Of a stretch of DNA of 64,000 nucleotides, positions 20,551-33,055 are shown piece by piece. Positions within the stretch are counted from its first letter, which is position 1. Each line of letters begins with the position of its first letter. The DNA lies in contig OZ023262.1 of assembly GCA_964006375.1 (NCBI GenBank), positions 90,003,654-90,067,653 on the forward strand. Direction: 5' to 3'. The stretch is from Tillus elongatus (Eukaryota; Arthropoda; Insecta; Coleoptera; Cleridae). The notes beneath the pieces were generated by a model. It worked only from the letters and a program-made list of their open reading frames with translations. It did no database searches and was not told the origin of the DNA. The translations under genes and the position numbers were made by a program.

Positions 20551-20552
<2 letters not shown>
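20391..20552. repeat. Dispersed repeat ending in (AT)n, copy 2
   Basis: Same family as 9168-9348, same orientation, with the same junction to (AT)n. It lacks the expanded (GT)n present in copy 1. Confidence 0.8.

Positions 20553-20624
<72 letters not shown>
20553..20624. repeat. (AT)n microsatellite
   Basis: About 72 bp; the element-linked tract of copy 2. Confidence 0.97.
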
Positions 20625-20626
<2 letters not shown>

Positions 20627-22180
20627 TTTTTATGATATCTATGCCTCAGCTTGCTCTTATCTCAGGGTATTATTATTAAATAAAGAGTTCGAAGTCCTAC
20701 TTTTCTGTCTTTTCTTTTAATATTAAAAACTTTTATTGTTATATTTTTTAGTTGTAAATGAATAAGATTTTAAATAGTTAGATTTCTTTTAACCGCCTTT
20801 TTCTCACAGATATACAGACAAAAATAAGTACGCAACGATTTTCCTTCTTTTTTTTACTGGTAACCAATAATATAACTTATTCTATAAATGTGACAAGAAG
20901 TATTTCTACAATCCACTTTAAATACCCTAGCTATAATTGTTAAAGATAACTAAAGTTATGACTCCTCAATATTTTTAGGCGAATATATTATTCAAACTTT
21001 TATATGAAATTTTTCTAATTTAGATTTTCTTGTTCAATAAACCTTTTTGTTTTGTATGGACAGTATTGCAATACTTTAATGTTCAGTTTTATTTTTATGG
21101 GACTAAATACTATGCTCTCGTCTTGACTGTCTTGATGTAATATGGGTTGTATATCCGCTGAAGCTTTCAATTCACTTAGAGCTAGCTGATCGCTCCTCCA
21201 GTGGTGGTTTTTTCAACTACTATTGTAAATAAATTTGGCGGTTGTTGAGTTTACTGATTTGTTTAATTTATAATTTGAGGAAAACTGGCTTTATATTTAA
21301 ATTTATCCACTTGAATGTGACTTTACTGATGTGTATCAACTATCCAGTTATTACTTTACTTGAAAACGTACGTATTTTATTTATCTTTGTAAAAACTCAC
21401 TCTTTGATATTCCTGTAGGTTCTGGCTTTCCCTCTCGCCTGCTATCGTCTAATTTTGCTTCTAATTTTTTCTCCTCTTGTTTGTATTGTGCAATGCCTTA
21501 GTTATCTAATCGTTTTTCACATTCCTATTCTCAGATATATTTATGTCAAAACCTTAACCTATTCATAAATCGTGACATTTTATGATCGCTTACTACATCT
21601 ATTTCAAAACACATTAACATCCTATGACTAAAAAACTGTTATGTAACAAATCCTTAACCTATTATTCACAGTTTTTTCTGTCTTTTTATTTTATAGTTGA
21701 CCGCTACACTGTTTTTTAGACACACTTGTTAATAGTTTTTTCAGTCTTATGCATACAGTCTGTTCGGCGTTTTTGGGCTTTGATTTTACTTCACTCCAGT
21801 GGGTCTTATTACTATACATAGGCTTATTTACACATTGCTTATTAATGTATATTTGCTTGCCCCCCTTCTTGTCGGTATATTTGTGAATTTGCTTTACAAT
21901 TTTGGTTTATATTTTACCTTAGATTTTAATTTAAAAAAAAAATTTCTTTAGGTTCTATGACTTCCCTGTTTATATTTATATATAGTTTCCTGAGTGCACA
22001 ACCTATACATATATAGCTTTCATTTGTAATGGCTGTTCTACTACTTATTATTTTGGTCTCTTTACATGCATTGTATTCACCGATAGATAGGTTCTTTGAT
22101 GGTCAAAGTGTTCGAGTGTGTTTATCGGTGTATTTTAAGTATAGCATTTATAAAACTACCCCTGTTCTATTATAAAATGA

Positions 22181-22183
<3 letters not shown>
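20625..22183. other. Unassigned AT-rich sequence
   Basis: No coding frame of interest, no repeat shared with the rest of the window that I could detect. Probably host intergenic or intronic DNA. Confidence 0.4.

Positions 22184-22248
<65 letters not shown>
22184..22248. repeat. (AT)n microsatellite
   Basis: About 65 bp. Confidence 0.97.
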
Positions 22249-22250
<2 letters not shown>

Positions 22251-22379
22251 GGCTTTAGTAGCAAAACAGGAATGGCATTCAACTTTTAGTGAATATAGAT
22301 ATCCATGGCACTAGTAAAAATGTTAGCAGACGTTACTACTAGCAATATCCAGCAGAGTGAAAATGTAACAAAATCATTT

Positions 22380-23035
<656 letters not shown>

Positions 23036-23370
23036 GAAATATTTTACCTATTATTTGTATTAACCTTAACCTTAGAATATAGGTAGCTGTTTAATATTCT
23101 AAGATTCTAAGGTAATAGCGGATTCGATTTCGAGGTTATGCGCAGAGCGCACACGATTCTCGGATGACTGCTGTCAGTTAGCAGAATAACAATTGACAAA
23201 TAGGGGTGCTTCCAGATTAAACTAGGAGAGGCAAATGGCTTTTGAATACCGTGAGGAATGGGAAGCTTAATATTTATACATAATAGACCGTAGTTCTAGA
23301 TTGCCTTTAAACAAATTAAATCACTTTCATTAATATCTTTATTCATAACTATTACTATACATTTTTCTGA
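23036..23370. repeat. Dispersed repeat family D, copy 2 (uninterrupted)
   Basis: Matches 11630-11893 followed directly by 17887-17945. It therefore shows the sequence before the LINE inserted at the other copy. Confidence 0.75.
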
Positions 23371-23499
23371 TATTATCTTCAGATTCAGATAAGAGTTGTG
23401 GCAAATGGCAACCGTGCTGATTGTTTATTGTGACATATTTGTGTAGCTTGCTCGTTTAAAATTTAATTGGGAGATTTTGTTTGCAATGGCAGCAACCAT

Positions 23500-23890
23500 T
23501 CAGAAAAAATTTCAGGTCATTTCGTAGATTATTTATTTTTATTTGGTCATAACTCAAGATTTATTGCTCAATGGAGTTTAAATTTCGCAGATGGGACCAC
23601 TTGTACGATATCTACGTGCGTGTAAAGTTAATGTGTCATACTTCTAGTAATTTAAAAGATATTGCGTATTCAATTTTCTAAAAGTATTTGAGTGTTAGAA
23701 ATGTCTAACAAATTGATACAAGCTATTAGCAAGATATATAAACCTTGGATATGGATTCTAAGGGCCCTAGTTGGCGATTATTTGAAGAAATTTTTCAAAA
23801 ACCTTACCGTCGATATCTCTCTGTTAGTGAATTTTCTTAATGAAAATGCACTAAGAATGATTACATTTTCAAACCAAAATATTAAAAAAT
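23500..23890 (-). repeat. Dispersed repeat, reverse copy of 60650-60860
   Basis: Shares, on the opposite strand, the CTCAAGATTTA, CTACGTGC and AAAAGTATTTGAGTG-type blocks; followed by a flank of the (AT)n-cored family without its (AT)n. Confidence 0.55.
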
Positions 23891-23924
23891 AACATTGTTT
23901 TTTAATAAATTGGGTCCGCGGCGG

Positions 23925-24900
23925 TTTCTAATGCAATTGATAACTCTTCGAGGCATGCTTAAAATTAAATGATTTATGGTATACACGGAATGTCAGTACA
24001 TGCTTCTTGAAAACGGCGAGGAAGGTCAACTAGGCAATTTGATGGAAATGGCTAATTATCCACACATGCTTCATAAGTAACAAGTCTGGGGAGCGAAAAG
24101 GCCATGGAAGCAGGGTCATGTTATTTTCTTGTAACAACCTTGTAGTGACCCTTGCTGTGTGAGGACGTACATTGTCTTATTGGAAAAGGGGTTGAATTAA
24201 CCCTTGTAGGTATGGCAGTGCCAGAGGTTGCAGGGCGTTTCGCAAGTAACCATTTGCATTCAAATTTCTGTCAATAAAAGCTATAGGTGGCCTGCTACCG
24301 GAGAATCGCACACATATCATCAAATCAAATTGGGATGGTGAACGTTGTGATCTTTGACGAGTTTTGATCCTGTTTTCTGTCCATGATCGTCGCAGAAGAG
24401 TAAGACGATTACGTGGAGAATGCAGAATTTCATAATTTGCTGCGGTATACCCTTCCAAATCAAATTCAAAATTTCTGAGTTCTCCACGTAATCGTTTTAC
24501 CCTTTTGCAGGCATTATGGAACAAAGCCAGAATCGGGACTCATCAGAGAGTACAACGTTCACCATCCCAATTTGATTCGCCGTTACACCACTCAAGCCAA
24601 GCAGCACGATGTCGAGGTGTTAGTGGGAGACATAAAAATGGTCTACACGAACGAAGCCAAAAAGCGCGTATTCTGCGGTATATTGTTGCCATAATAACTA
24701 TCTGTTGTAAAACTCCCAAACAAGCATTTCCAATAGACCATGTTGTGAAAAATCAGTCTTGTAAAGCCGCAATCCTCAAATAACGATCTTCCCGTGATGA
24801 ATGATTCGATGTCGTCCGCATTCATGACGACGGTTACGGATTCTTTCCTCAGACCACCTGGACCAACACTGTAACACTGTTGACACACTGCGTCCTATGC
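23925..24900 (-). pseudogene. Tc1-like transposase, decayed
   Basis: A cut-and-paste DDE transposase relic. In order on the minus strand: a helix-turn-helix linker (VSTVLQCWSRWSEE near 24870, then a GRHR segment), the first catalytic Asp in SDESRFW near 24550, FIDRNLNANGYL near 24255, the second Asp in DNVRPHTA near 24165, and LPWPFRSPDL near 24085. The usual SPIEHVWD reads with Lys in place of the catalytic Glu (MKHVWI). The end reads MPRRVINCIR near 23945. Several stops and frame changes, and a local duplication around 24340-24600 in which CACCATCCCAATTTGATT occurs twice. Terminal inverted repeats were not found. Confidence 0.82.
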
Positions 24901-25759
24901 GGACGGAAATTTGTATTTATTCCCCAGACGGCGCCTAGTCATAACGACTTAATGGATTATTAAGCTGGGCAAAAATCGCTACAAAATATTGCTTCAAACT
25001 GAAGGAAGTGCTAATTTAAAAAGATAATTTTGTGATTAAAAAATATACACCTGTTAATTTTTTTTGTCCGTATTGTTACCATTTATTATCAAATACACAA
25101 CAGAGTAATATATAAAATTTCATACTATATCAGTCGGCTCGTATTGGGTGTTTGGCTATTTTGGAAAGTCTGTAGTATATATGCATTAAATGCTAAGTAC
25201 GATCCTTTACTTATTTTGTGGTCATAATCTATTTTCTTTGCCTAGGAAAACTTTTGTGGTCTGTATATATGAAAACTACAGTGTCAGAAAGGAGACAAAG
25301 AATTGCTAAATAATCACTAACTGGCAAATGTAAAATTACTTTCCTTAGGCAAACAAATAATCTTATACTACACGAGCCAAAGTCAAACCATTATATCATA
25401 GTAAATGTGTGCGCGCCCTGTTTTTTGTGGAACATTTTCTATATCTTGGCTTCGCCAACTCGCAGATCTAATTTATTAAAAGATAAGAAAGTTCTGTGTC
25501 ATCAGTTTCGCCGGCAGAGAAGAGATGCAGGAGTGTTTGCAACGCATTTTCAGATATAATAGCTAAGATAAGGTTCAGAAAATGTGACTGTTTTAAAATT
25601 TAAGTGTAATAGGTTTACTCTCTGAGAGATAATATAAAAAGTATCATAACTTCTACCGGTTAAACAACCGCTTCTAATTTTAAAATGGCGAAGCACTGTA
25701 TTTAACGTATAAAGAGTCATTTCGGGCCGGGCTTGATAAGCCAAATGGCTGCAATATAA
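24901..25759. other. Unassigned sequence
   Basis: No feature supported; not repeated elsewhere in the window. Confidence 0.35.
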
Positions 25760-26115
25760 ACCAGTGGATACCGTGAAGTGCAGAGGCTGAGGCTTCTATA
25801 TAAACGGCTCGCCGGCAAGTTGCTAGTTAACACCAGGGCGAAGATATGAAGATAAGCAGTGGCAGTTATGTCGTGTCTTTAGGAGAATGTGTTCCCGGAT
25901 GACAAATCGGCTGGTTTCGGCTCCGGGTCCCGCCACAATCAGGACTGGAGACGGTAGCGATATTGCGGCCCGCGAAGACAAATGAGGAGCAATATCCGGC
26001 TAGGGCGGGAGAGAGATGAAGCTCATAACTCGCAACACCTTCATTTCTCTTGCCAGTTTCCGGAGCATCTGTCATTCTGACGGCCAAATAAATGTGAAGC
26101 TTTAGATAAAAGTAT
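25760..26115. other. GC-richer single-copy block, candidate regulatory DNA
   Basis: Clearly richer in GC and CpG than the neighbourhood and repeat-free. It holds a TATA-like CTATATAAACGG at 25795. An 87-codon minus-strand frame crosses it without recognisable motifs. Candidate conserved noncoding element or promoter; inference only. Confidence 0.35.
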
Positions 26116-26194
26116 TCCTGGCTAAACAATAAACACTACATTTGATTAAGGGTCGTATTTAACTGCTTGTCAAATTTAACCAAATTGTACATAC

Positions 26195-26540
26195 AAAAAA
26201 AGTCTGCACGCAGCAAGTGCGTTGTGATACTGAATTTTCATAAAAATGTTTTTACAAGCAAACATGTTTTTTTAAAGACAGCAGGAATAAAATTTGGTTA
26301 CCAGTCTAACCTATATAATAGAAACAATGTACCATATTTCATCGAATAATCTTATTGTTTGAAAATGTACAAAAATGTGCCGAAAATTAAGAACATGCAT
26401 TATATTTCGTGGCAAAATACAAAAATGCAATAATATAAGGAGTATTCGATAACGAAAAAAGAATATTGGTATCACCAACTACTAAGGCCATCCGGTGATT
26501 GTAACAATAATTTTATAAGATGCAGTTTTTTAAAGAAAAT
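26195..26540 (+). repeat. MITE left part joined to reverse family B repeat
   Basis: AAGTCTGCACGCAGCAAGTG begins the MITE at 26199; its internal AAACAATGTACCATATTTCATC block follows near 26323. From about 26380 the sequence is the reverse of family B (ATACAAAAATGCAATAATAT). Confidence 0.6.
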
Positions 26541-27254
26541 TCACTAAAATTATAAAATGTTCAAAGTAATTTTTCAGGTAATTCTGGATCTTTCTACGCA
26601 AAAAAAACTTAATCTTGATCTGTAGTAAACAATAGATTTTGTTATCCACACAAAATATTGTGGCACCCAAAATCTTTTTTAAACGCCTTTAGCTTTAACT
26701 GAATTTTATTTTTAAACTTTTGAATTTTGAAATAATTTCTTCAAATGAGCGCAAATGTATCACACGGATAACTCAAAAAATAATGGGCCGATTTTGATCA
26801 AATTTGGCGAGTACCTTCCTTTTGTAAATGGATTGGATAAATCTGATAACGTTTTCCGGAAAAATTGTCGGTTTTCTTTCGAAAAAAATTCATATCTCCA
26901 AAAATTAACAAGCTATGTTAACCAAATTTGGAACGCTGGTTTCTGTACCAAAACTAAATTCTCTATGTTAAAAGATAAAGAAATTACAAGCCTCTGCTTT
27001 GAAAAAAGTTGAAACGTCAAAATTGATAATTCTGGTAGTCGTACATTAGTACACATTAGCGCTTTATGAGTTAAAATCACGATTCTAAATGACTAACAAG
27101 CTCCTAGATATGTGTATCATCCGTCATTTTCCTTCGTTTTAGTAAAATATGAGAAAAAAATCTATTTTAAGCAAAAATTGTATGGTGTAAATAATTAAGA
27201 CGTTATAAAATTAATATACAAGAGTATATACCTGTTAGTATATTAATCTGTCAT
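26541..27254. repeat. Degenerate flank of the (AT)n-cored repeat family
   Basis: Contains the ATAACTCAAAAAATAATGGG and CCTTCCTTTTGTAAATGG blocks seen beside (AT)n at 44836 and 32252, but here without an (AT)n tract (TGTATCACACGG instead). Confidence 0.5.
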
Positions 27255-27337
27255 GTCACGAATGGCCGAGAGGTAGAGAAAGCGGTCTAATGTAATAATG
27301 GACTCCTATAGCACGCGTGCTAATCTCAGTTAGTGAC
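27255..27337 (+). pseudogene. tRNA-like relic, Ser/Leu-type
   Basis: 83 nt with GTCAC at the 5' end and GTGAC at the 3' end able to pair as an acceptor stem, and a good box A (TGGCCGAGAGG). The box B position reads GCTAATCTC, which is degenerate. It is either a decayed class II tRNA gene or the head of an old tRNA-derived SINE. Confidence 0.35.
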
Positions 27338-27574
27338 TTCATTTTTAAAAATTGTTTTAGTCTTATTTCATTTTACCGTTATCTGATCAGATTGTGTAAT
27401 TCCGATGAATTTTTGAGCGAGTTTTTGTATGACAAGTTCAATTAGGACGAGACGAAAACTTTTAAGATTTTATCAAATTGAATAGCACCTCTGGTTGTTT
27501 GTTATTGCCCTAACTTTGTGAAACCGTTCCATACTTAATATAGCCGTAGACTTTTCCCGATTCAAATTTTTACT

Positions 27575-27879
27575 GGACGCAGCAAGTGCGTTATGGTAAC
27601 GAATTTTCATTAAAGTTTCAAATTTAAATAGCTCAATTTGCTATTAACCTAACGTTCGTTGGCCAGGAACCAGTTTTTTCGGGAACATTTTAGGTTTCTT
27701 TTCTAAAATTTGTTTACATTTTCAAACAATGAAGTCATTTTGATAAAATATTGTAAATTGTTTCTACTATATAGGTTATACTGGTGACCAAATTTCATCC
27801 CTACTTTCTTAAAAAAAGAAATATTTATATTAAAAACATTTTTATGAAAATTCACTATCATCACGCACTTGCTGCGTCC
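27575..27879. mobile_element. Complete MITE (305 bp) with about 36-bp inverted termini
   Basis: Left GGACGCAGCAAGTGCGTTAT, right the inverse ATCACGCACTTGCTGCGTCC; both continue into GAATTTTCAT. No coding capacity. The copy at 45540-45842 has the same length and order. The flanks often read AGTCT next to GGACGC, so the true terminus may extend outward. Confidence 0.82.
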
Positions 27880-28274
27880 AGACTTTTTTCGTTTTACTTA
27901 AAGGTGTAAATTTTGATACTTAGTATACCTGTTATAATATAACTAGATTGCGCTCATTGGAAGAAATTTTTTCAAAACTCAATAGTCGAGATCTCCTCAT
28001 TAGTCAATTTTTTTTAAGAAAATTAACTAATGTTTTCCTTTCCCAAAAATATTTAAGGTTCACTAGAATTATAGTCATTATAGATATGTTTCGTAAAAAA
28101 AAGTTTGCTAATAAAGATCCCAAGTTGTGAATTTAAAAAAATTTCTTAAAATGGGGACGAATCCCCTAGCACCCACGTCCGGGTAGGTTCCGGTGATTAT
28201 AAGTTATTTATATGTTGTAGTTAAATTACATTATCAAAGGCTTGAAGTTAATTTAAACCAAAAATAAATCCTAA

Positions 28275-28560
28275 TAGTCTGGATGCAACAGGTGCGTTAT
28301 GATAGTGAATTTTGATACAACTGTTTTTAATATGAAATATGTGTTATTTTAATGAAAGCAGGCATCAAGTTTGATTACCAGTATAACCTATAAAGTGGAA
28401 ATAATGTACCGCATTTCATCAAAATAACTTGATTGTTTGAAAAAGTACAAAAATTTTCGAAAATAAACTTAGAATGTTTCTGAAAAAACCGGTCCGATTT
28501 TCCGAGCCAACGAACCTCTTTAAGCTATTTATTTTTCTGCCAAGACGTAATTATTCACAA
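28275..28560 (+). repeat. MITE copy, right end lost
   Basis: Starts TAGTCTGGATGCAACAGGTG and follows the MITE to GAGCCAACGAAC near 28506. Confidence 0.65.
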
Positions 28561-29044
28561 AAATGTTTGCATGAAAATTTACAAACAATTTTTTCACGGA
28601 AATTTCAATTCAATTTTTTTACAATAACTTAAAGATTTATTATTAATTACCAAAGTTTCACAAATTACCAAACAAAAAATGATTTCTACCGAAACAAAGA
28701 ACATTCTGTGTAAATTGACGGAATATTTTTACACAGAAATTTTCTAAAAAAAAATACATAAACATAAAAAGCATATACCTAATCTGCAATAAACATTGAA
28801 AAAAGAAAATGTAAAAATTTTGTTTTTAACTTTTTATGCAAATTTAAACTGGTGAAAGTAGTGAAAAATAAAAGGGAGAAATCACTTATAGTTTTATGTC
28901 ATAAGCTATTAGAAATAAGAACATTCCTTAAGTTAAATTAGCTAAATAATTATCTAATCGGTTGTTAAAATTGAATGAAGAACTGGAAAAAATTAAACTG
29001 ATCCATCTCTACATGAATTATGGTATATAAATGTAAAAATTTTC
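28561..29044. other. Unassigned AT-rich sequence
   Basis: No feature supported. Confidence 0.35.
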
Positions 29045-29620
29045 AAAACTAGAGTGTGTAGGTATAGTGAGTGTTATACAAAACTTGAAGCAGAGGGCAT
29101 GTTTTTCACTTCCGAAACACGAAACACAGGCAGTTCTATTTGAAAAAATCGAGTTACACCAGTTTGAATCTTTTCAATATCAGTCACGATTTGAGAGCTC
29201 CCTGTATACAGCATCTCGATATTTTCGGTAAATAATATAAACGGTAACCTCTCCGAATGCGTTATGTCCATGAGACTCCAATATATAGCGAAAATGCTAT
29301 AGGATAATTTTTTCTATGTGCCAAAAATCGGAAAAGTTGCAAACGATTAAAATATCCCAAAAACGATGAACGATCTCAGAATTTTTGCTCAGAAACATCT
29401 ATTGTAACTCGATGGAAAATGGCAAAAATACAATAATATTAGAGGTGTTCGATTAAACAAAGGAAAATTAGTATCACGAACGACTTATGAGCCAGTCTGC
29501 GATTGTCAAAATAGTTTTGTACATCTCCAGACACCTATAATTAACGTATATAAGTTTTTCTCGTATCTTGTATGATAACGGATATATTAGGCTTTACATT
29601 AATAGCTTATTAAGAAAAAT
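29045..29620 (-). repeat. Dispersed repeat family B, long reverse copy
   Basis: Runs colinear with 40782-41190 on the opposite strand (CATCGAGTTACA-, GGCTCATAAGTCGT- and TATATAGCGAAAATG-type blocks). It extends the family to about 575 bp. Confidence 0.6.
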
Positions 29621-29641
29621 AAGGAGAACGAAAATATATTG

Positions 29642-30062
<421 letters not shown>

Positions 30063-30428
30063 TTATTTTATTATAATAATGGATATATTGAGCTTTACCC
30101 TAGAAATGCATCACCCTGTATATATGGAAACAGATAAAATCTGAAACTAAACCGGATATGGGTCCTATGCGGCCTGGTTCGCGTGCATTTGAAGAAATCT
30201 TTTCAAAATTCAAAAGTCACTAAAATTATATCCAACTCTATATATAAAATTGTGATGGTCTAAAATAAAGATGAATGTAAGAAGAAGGGCATGTCTATAT
30301 TGCTTTTACACATGTCAGAAAACAAAATATTTATTTACATGTCACTTTGATAGTAGATATGACATTTGTCAAAATAATTTGTCAGTTGAATATGACATGA
30401 ATGTTGCCATGGACTATTATGTACTATT

Positions 30429-30434
<6 letters not shown>

Positions 30435-30506
<72 letters not shown>
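30435..30506. repeat. (AT)n microsatellite
   Basis: About 72 bp, touching the left end of the foldback element. Confidence 0.97.
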
Positions 30507-30512
<6 letters not shown>

Positions 30513-31010
30513 TTGGAGAACCCAAATCACCACAACACGTTTTAAAAGACCTGGCGATCGTTTCACTAACCAAGTTAGCGTCATCAGAAAATGAAACATT
30601 CTAAATACTGAAAAAACTAACATAAACTTATATACCGGATCTTAGGTAAAGAGATCGAACTGAGGTGGGAAAGTAGTCGCAGGCAAAATTCACAGTGTAT
30701 TGTATTTTTATCGCCGGACAAGGTGTTTGCACTGTCTCTACTACTTTATCTAAAAAGTGTCCATCTTAGATAAAGTAGTAGGGCTGTGCAAAGACCTTGT
30801 CCGGCGATAAAATACAATACACTGTGAAATTTTCTTGCGACTAGTTTCCCACCTCCGTTCGATCTCTTTACCTGAGATCCGGTATATAAGTTGATGTTAG
30901 TTTTTTCAGTATTTAGAATGTTTTATCCTGTGATGACCCTAACTTGGTAAGTGAAACGATCGTCAGGTCTTTTAAAAAGTGTTGTGGTGATTTGGGTTCT
31001 TCAAGTGTAC
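30507..31010. mobile_element. Foldback element made of inverted Penelope termini
   Basis: Two inverted arms of about 247 bp (30507-30753 and 30766-31010) with a 12-nt loop. The outer 90 bp of each arm match the Penelope terminus at 49980-50065 (GAAACGATCGTCAGGTCTTT, TGATGAC/GCTAAC-type). Beyond the right arm the match continues (CAGTGCTCATCACAGGTT at 31015). Inner arm sequence, including ATCGCCGGACAAGGT, is not found elsewhere in the window. Noncoding. Penelope-like elements are known for terminal repeats in inverted as well as direct order. Confidence 0.8.
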
Positions 31011-31046
31011 TTATCAGTGCTCATCACAGGTTCCAATCTTCACTTA

Positions 31047-31047
<1 letters not shown>

Positions 31048-31115
<68 letters not shown>

Positions 31116-31119
31116 TATA
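31048..31119. repeat. (AT)n microsatellite
   Basis: About 72 bp, 37 bp beyond the right arm of the foldback; one C interruption at 31110. Confidence 0.97.
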
Positions 31120-32171
31120 AATTGAAACTGACCCCGGATATGTGTTCTAGGGGCCTAGTTCGCGCTCATTTGAAGAAAAATTATTCAAAATTCGAAAGTC
31201 GCGATCTCCTCATTAGTGATTTTTAAAAAGAAAATTCACTAAACATAGAGACAAAAAAAGAAGAAAAAAAAAGGCAAAAGAGAAAAATAAGACAAAATGA
31301 AAACAAAAGGGAAATCAAAGTGAACGTATAGGAAAGGTAAAATTATTTGTAAAGGATATCTATGCCATTCTAGTTACTTTTTGAAATGTTTGATACTTCC
31401 TGCAACACTGAATTTATAAAAGTGTGTGGTGAATGGAAGAGTAGATGCATCTTCCGAAGCCATTCCATATTCTTTGTAAATACATACATACCCTAGGCTT
31501 TACCGTAAAAATCCCTGTATATACGTATATCAAAAGATAAAAACTGAAACTCAACCCAAATCTGGGGTCTAGGGGGCCTAGTTCGCGCTCATTTGAAGAA
31601 ACCTTTTCAAAATTCAAAAGTCACGGTTTTCTCACTAGTGAATTTTGCCACCAAAATCCGCTAAAAACTCTAGCATATTAAACCGTAAACTCCTTAACTA
31701 AAAATACTGCCTAGGCATAAAAAAAAGGTTATATTTGAAATTAATTTTCTCTAAACATTTTAGTAAGATGGAGGACAATGACGGTTGAAGCCGAGACTTA
31801 AGGCTTTGTAAAACACACTTCTTGTAACATTCTCTTATTCGCTTCAGGTCTTTTGCCTAAAAGTTGCCAATTTTAACGTTTCAATTCGGACTTTGACGTT
31901 TTAAGAAGAAACACTATAAAATTTTCAATGTAATTTTTATGGTATTTTTTGACGTTTTTTCGACAAAAAACTAAATTTTTGTCTGTAATATACATTAGAT
32001 TTTGTTATCCACATAAAATATTTTGTGCGTTTCTCTGGTCATGAGTTACACCCAAAATGTTTAAACCTTTAAATGCCTATAACATTTTTAGTGAATTTTT
32101 ATTTTAAAAAAATTCACTAATAGAGAGGTATCAATGGTGAGACTTTGCAAAATTGTTTTCAAATGAGCGCG

Positions 32172-32174
<3 letters not shown>
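31120..32174. repeat. Overlapping flanks of the (AT)n-cored family
   Basis: Blocks such as GGGGCCTAGTTCGCGCTCAT (near 31140 and 31570) and TCACTAATAGAGAGGTATCA (near 32112) mark several old copies. Between them is an A-rich stretch at 31240-31320. Confidence 0.5.
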
Positions 32175-32254
<80 letters not shown>

Positions 32255-32725
32255 TAACCGGTAACTCAAAAAATAATTAACCGATTTCTATGAAACTCGG
32301 CAGGTGCCTTTCTTTTATAAATGGCTTGGATCAGTTCGTTAGCCAGGAAAAGTAGGAAAATCTGACCAGGTTTTCCGGGAAATTTTTGAGTTTCCTTTCG
32401 AAAAAAAATTTTTCATCCGAAAGTTACAAAGTTATTTTAATGAAATTTGGTGGATATATTGCCTTGAGAAAGGCCTTACTACGTAATAAAACTAAACTTT
32501 CTAAGCCTATAGAAAAATGAGTTTTTAAACTTTTTAGTTTTCTTTTGAAAAAAATTTTTTCTCCGACAATTACAAAGCTATTTCAATGACTTGGTGGATA
32601 TGTTGCATTACGAAAGGCCTTACCACATACCAAAATTTAACTTTCTAAGTTGATTGAAAATTGAGTTTTCCAAGTTTGAAGCATTTAATAAAAATTCACT
32701 ACCATAACGCACTTGCTGCGGCCCA
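32095..32725 (-). repeat. (AT)n-cored dispersed repeat, best-preserved copy
   Basis: In order: ATTCACTAATAGAGAGGTAT, GAGCGCGATT, (AT)n, GGTAACTCAAAAAATAATTA, two internal copies of a block with GGTGGATATRTTGC and GCCTTACYAC, and the terminus ACCATAACGCACTTGCTGCG. Length about 630 bp. No frame. The terminal motif is shared with the 300-bp MITE. Confidence 0.65.
32175..32251. repeat. (AT)n microsatellite
   Basis: About 77 bp at the core of the best-preserved (AT)n-cored repeat. Confidence 0.97.
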
Positions 32726-33055
32726 AACTTTTCCTTTTAACTTCGGGATCTTAATTTTTGTACGTATAATATACTTTTCATAATATACACTTGTGTACCA
32801 AATTTTGTTGGAATAGCTTTGTTATTTGCTTAAGAAAACCCAAATTTTTAAATATCATGATACCCACTATTCTAAAGCATAAAGCATGCTTATCAAATAA
32901 CGCACGGGAGGAAGTCTTTGGTATAGAAAATATAAATAATACAACTAGCAAATTTTATTAAACAACTGTGGCATGTTGGAAAGTTTCATTTCCAAAGAAA
33001 GGTGAGTCATTTATCAAAAATTAATGTCCTTGTTGAATTACGTCAGAGACGCGTG
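32726..33055. other. Unassigned AT-rich sequence
   Basis: No feature supported. Confidence 0.35.

Noticed and set aside
24505..24783. 92-codon plus-strand frame
   Set aside because: Antisense to the Tc1 transposase relic.
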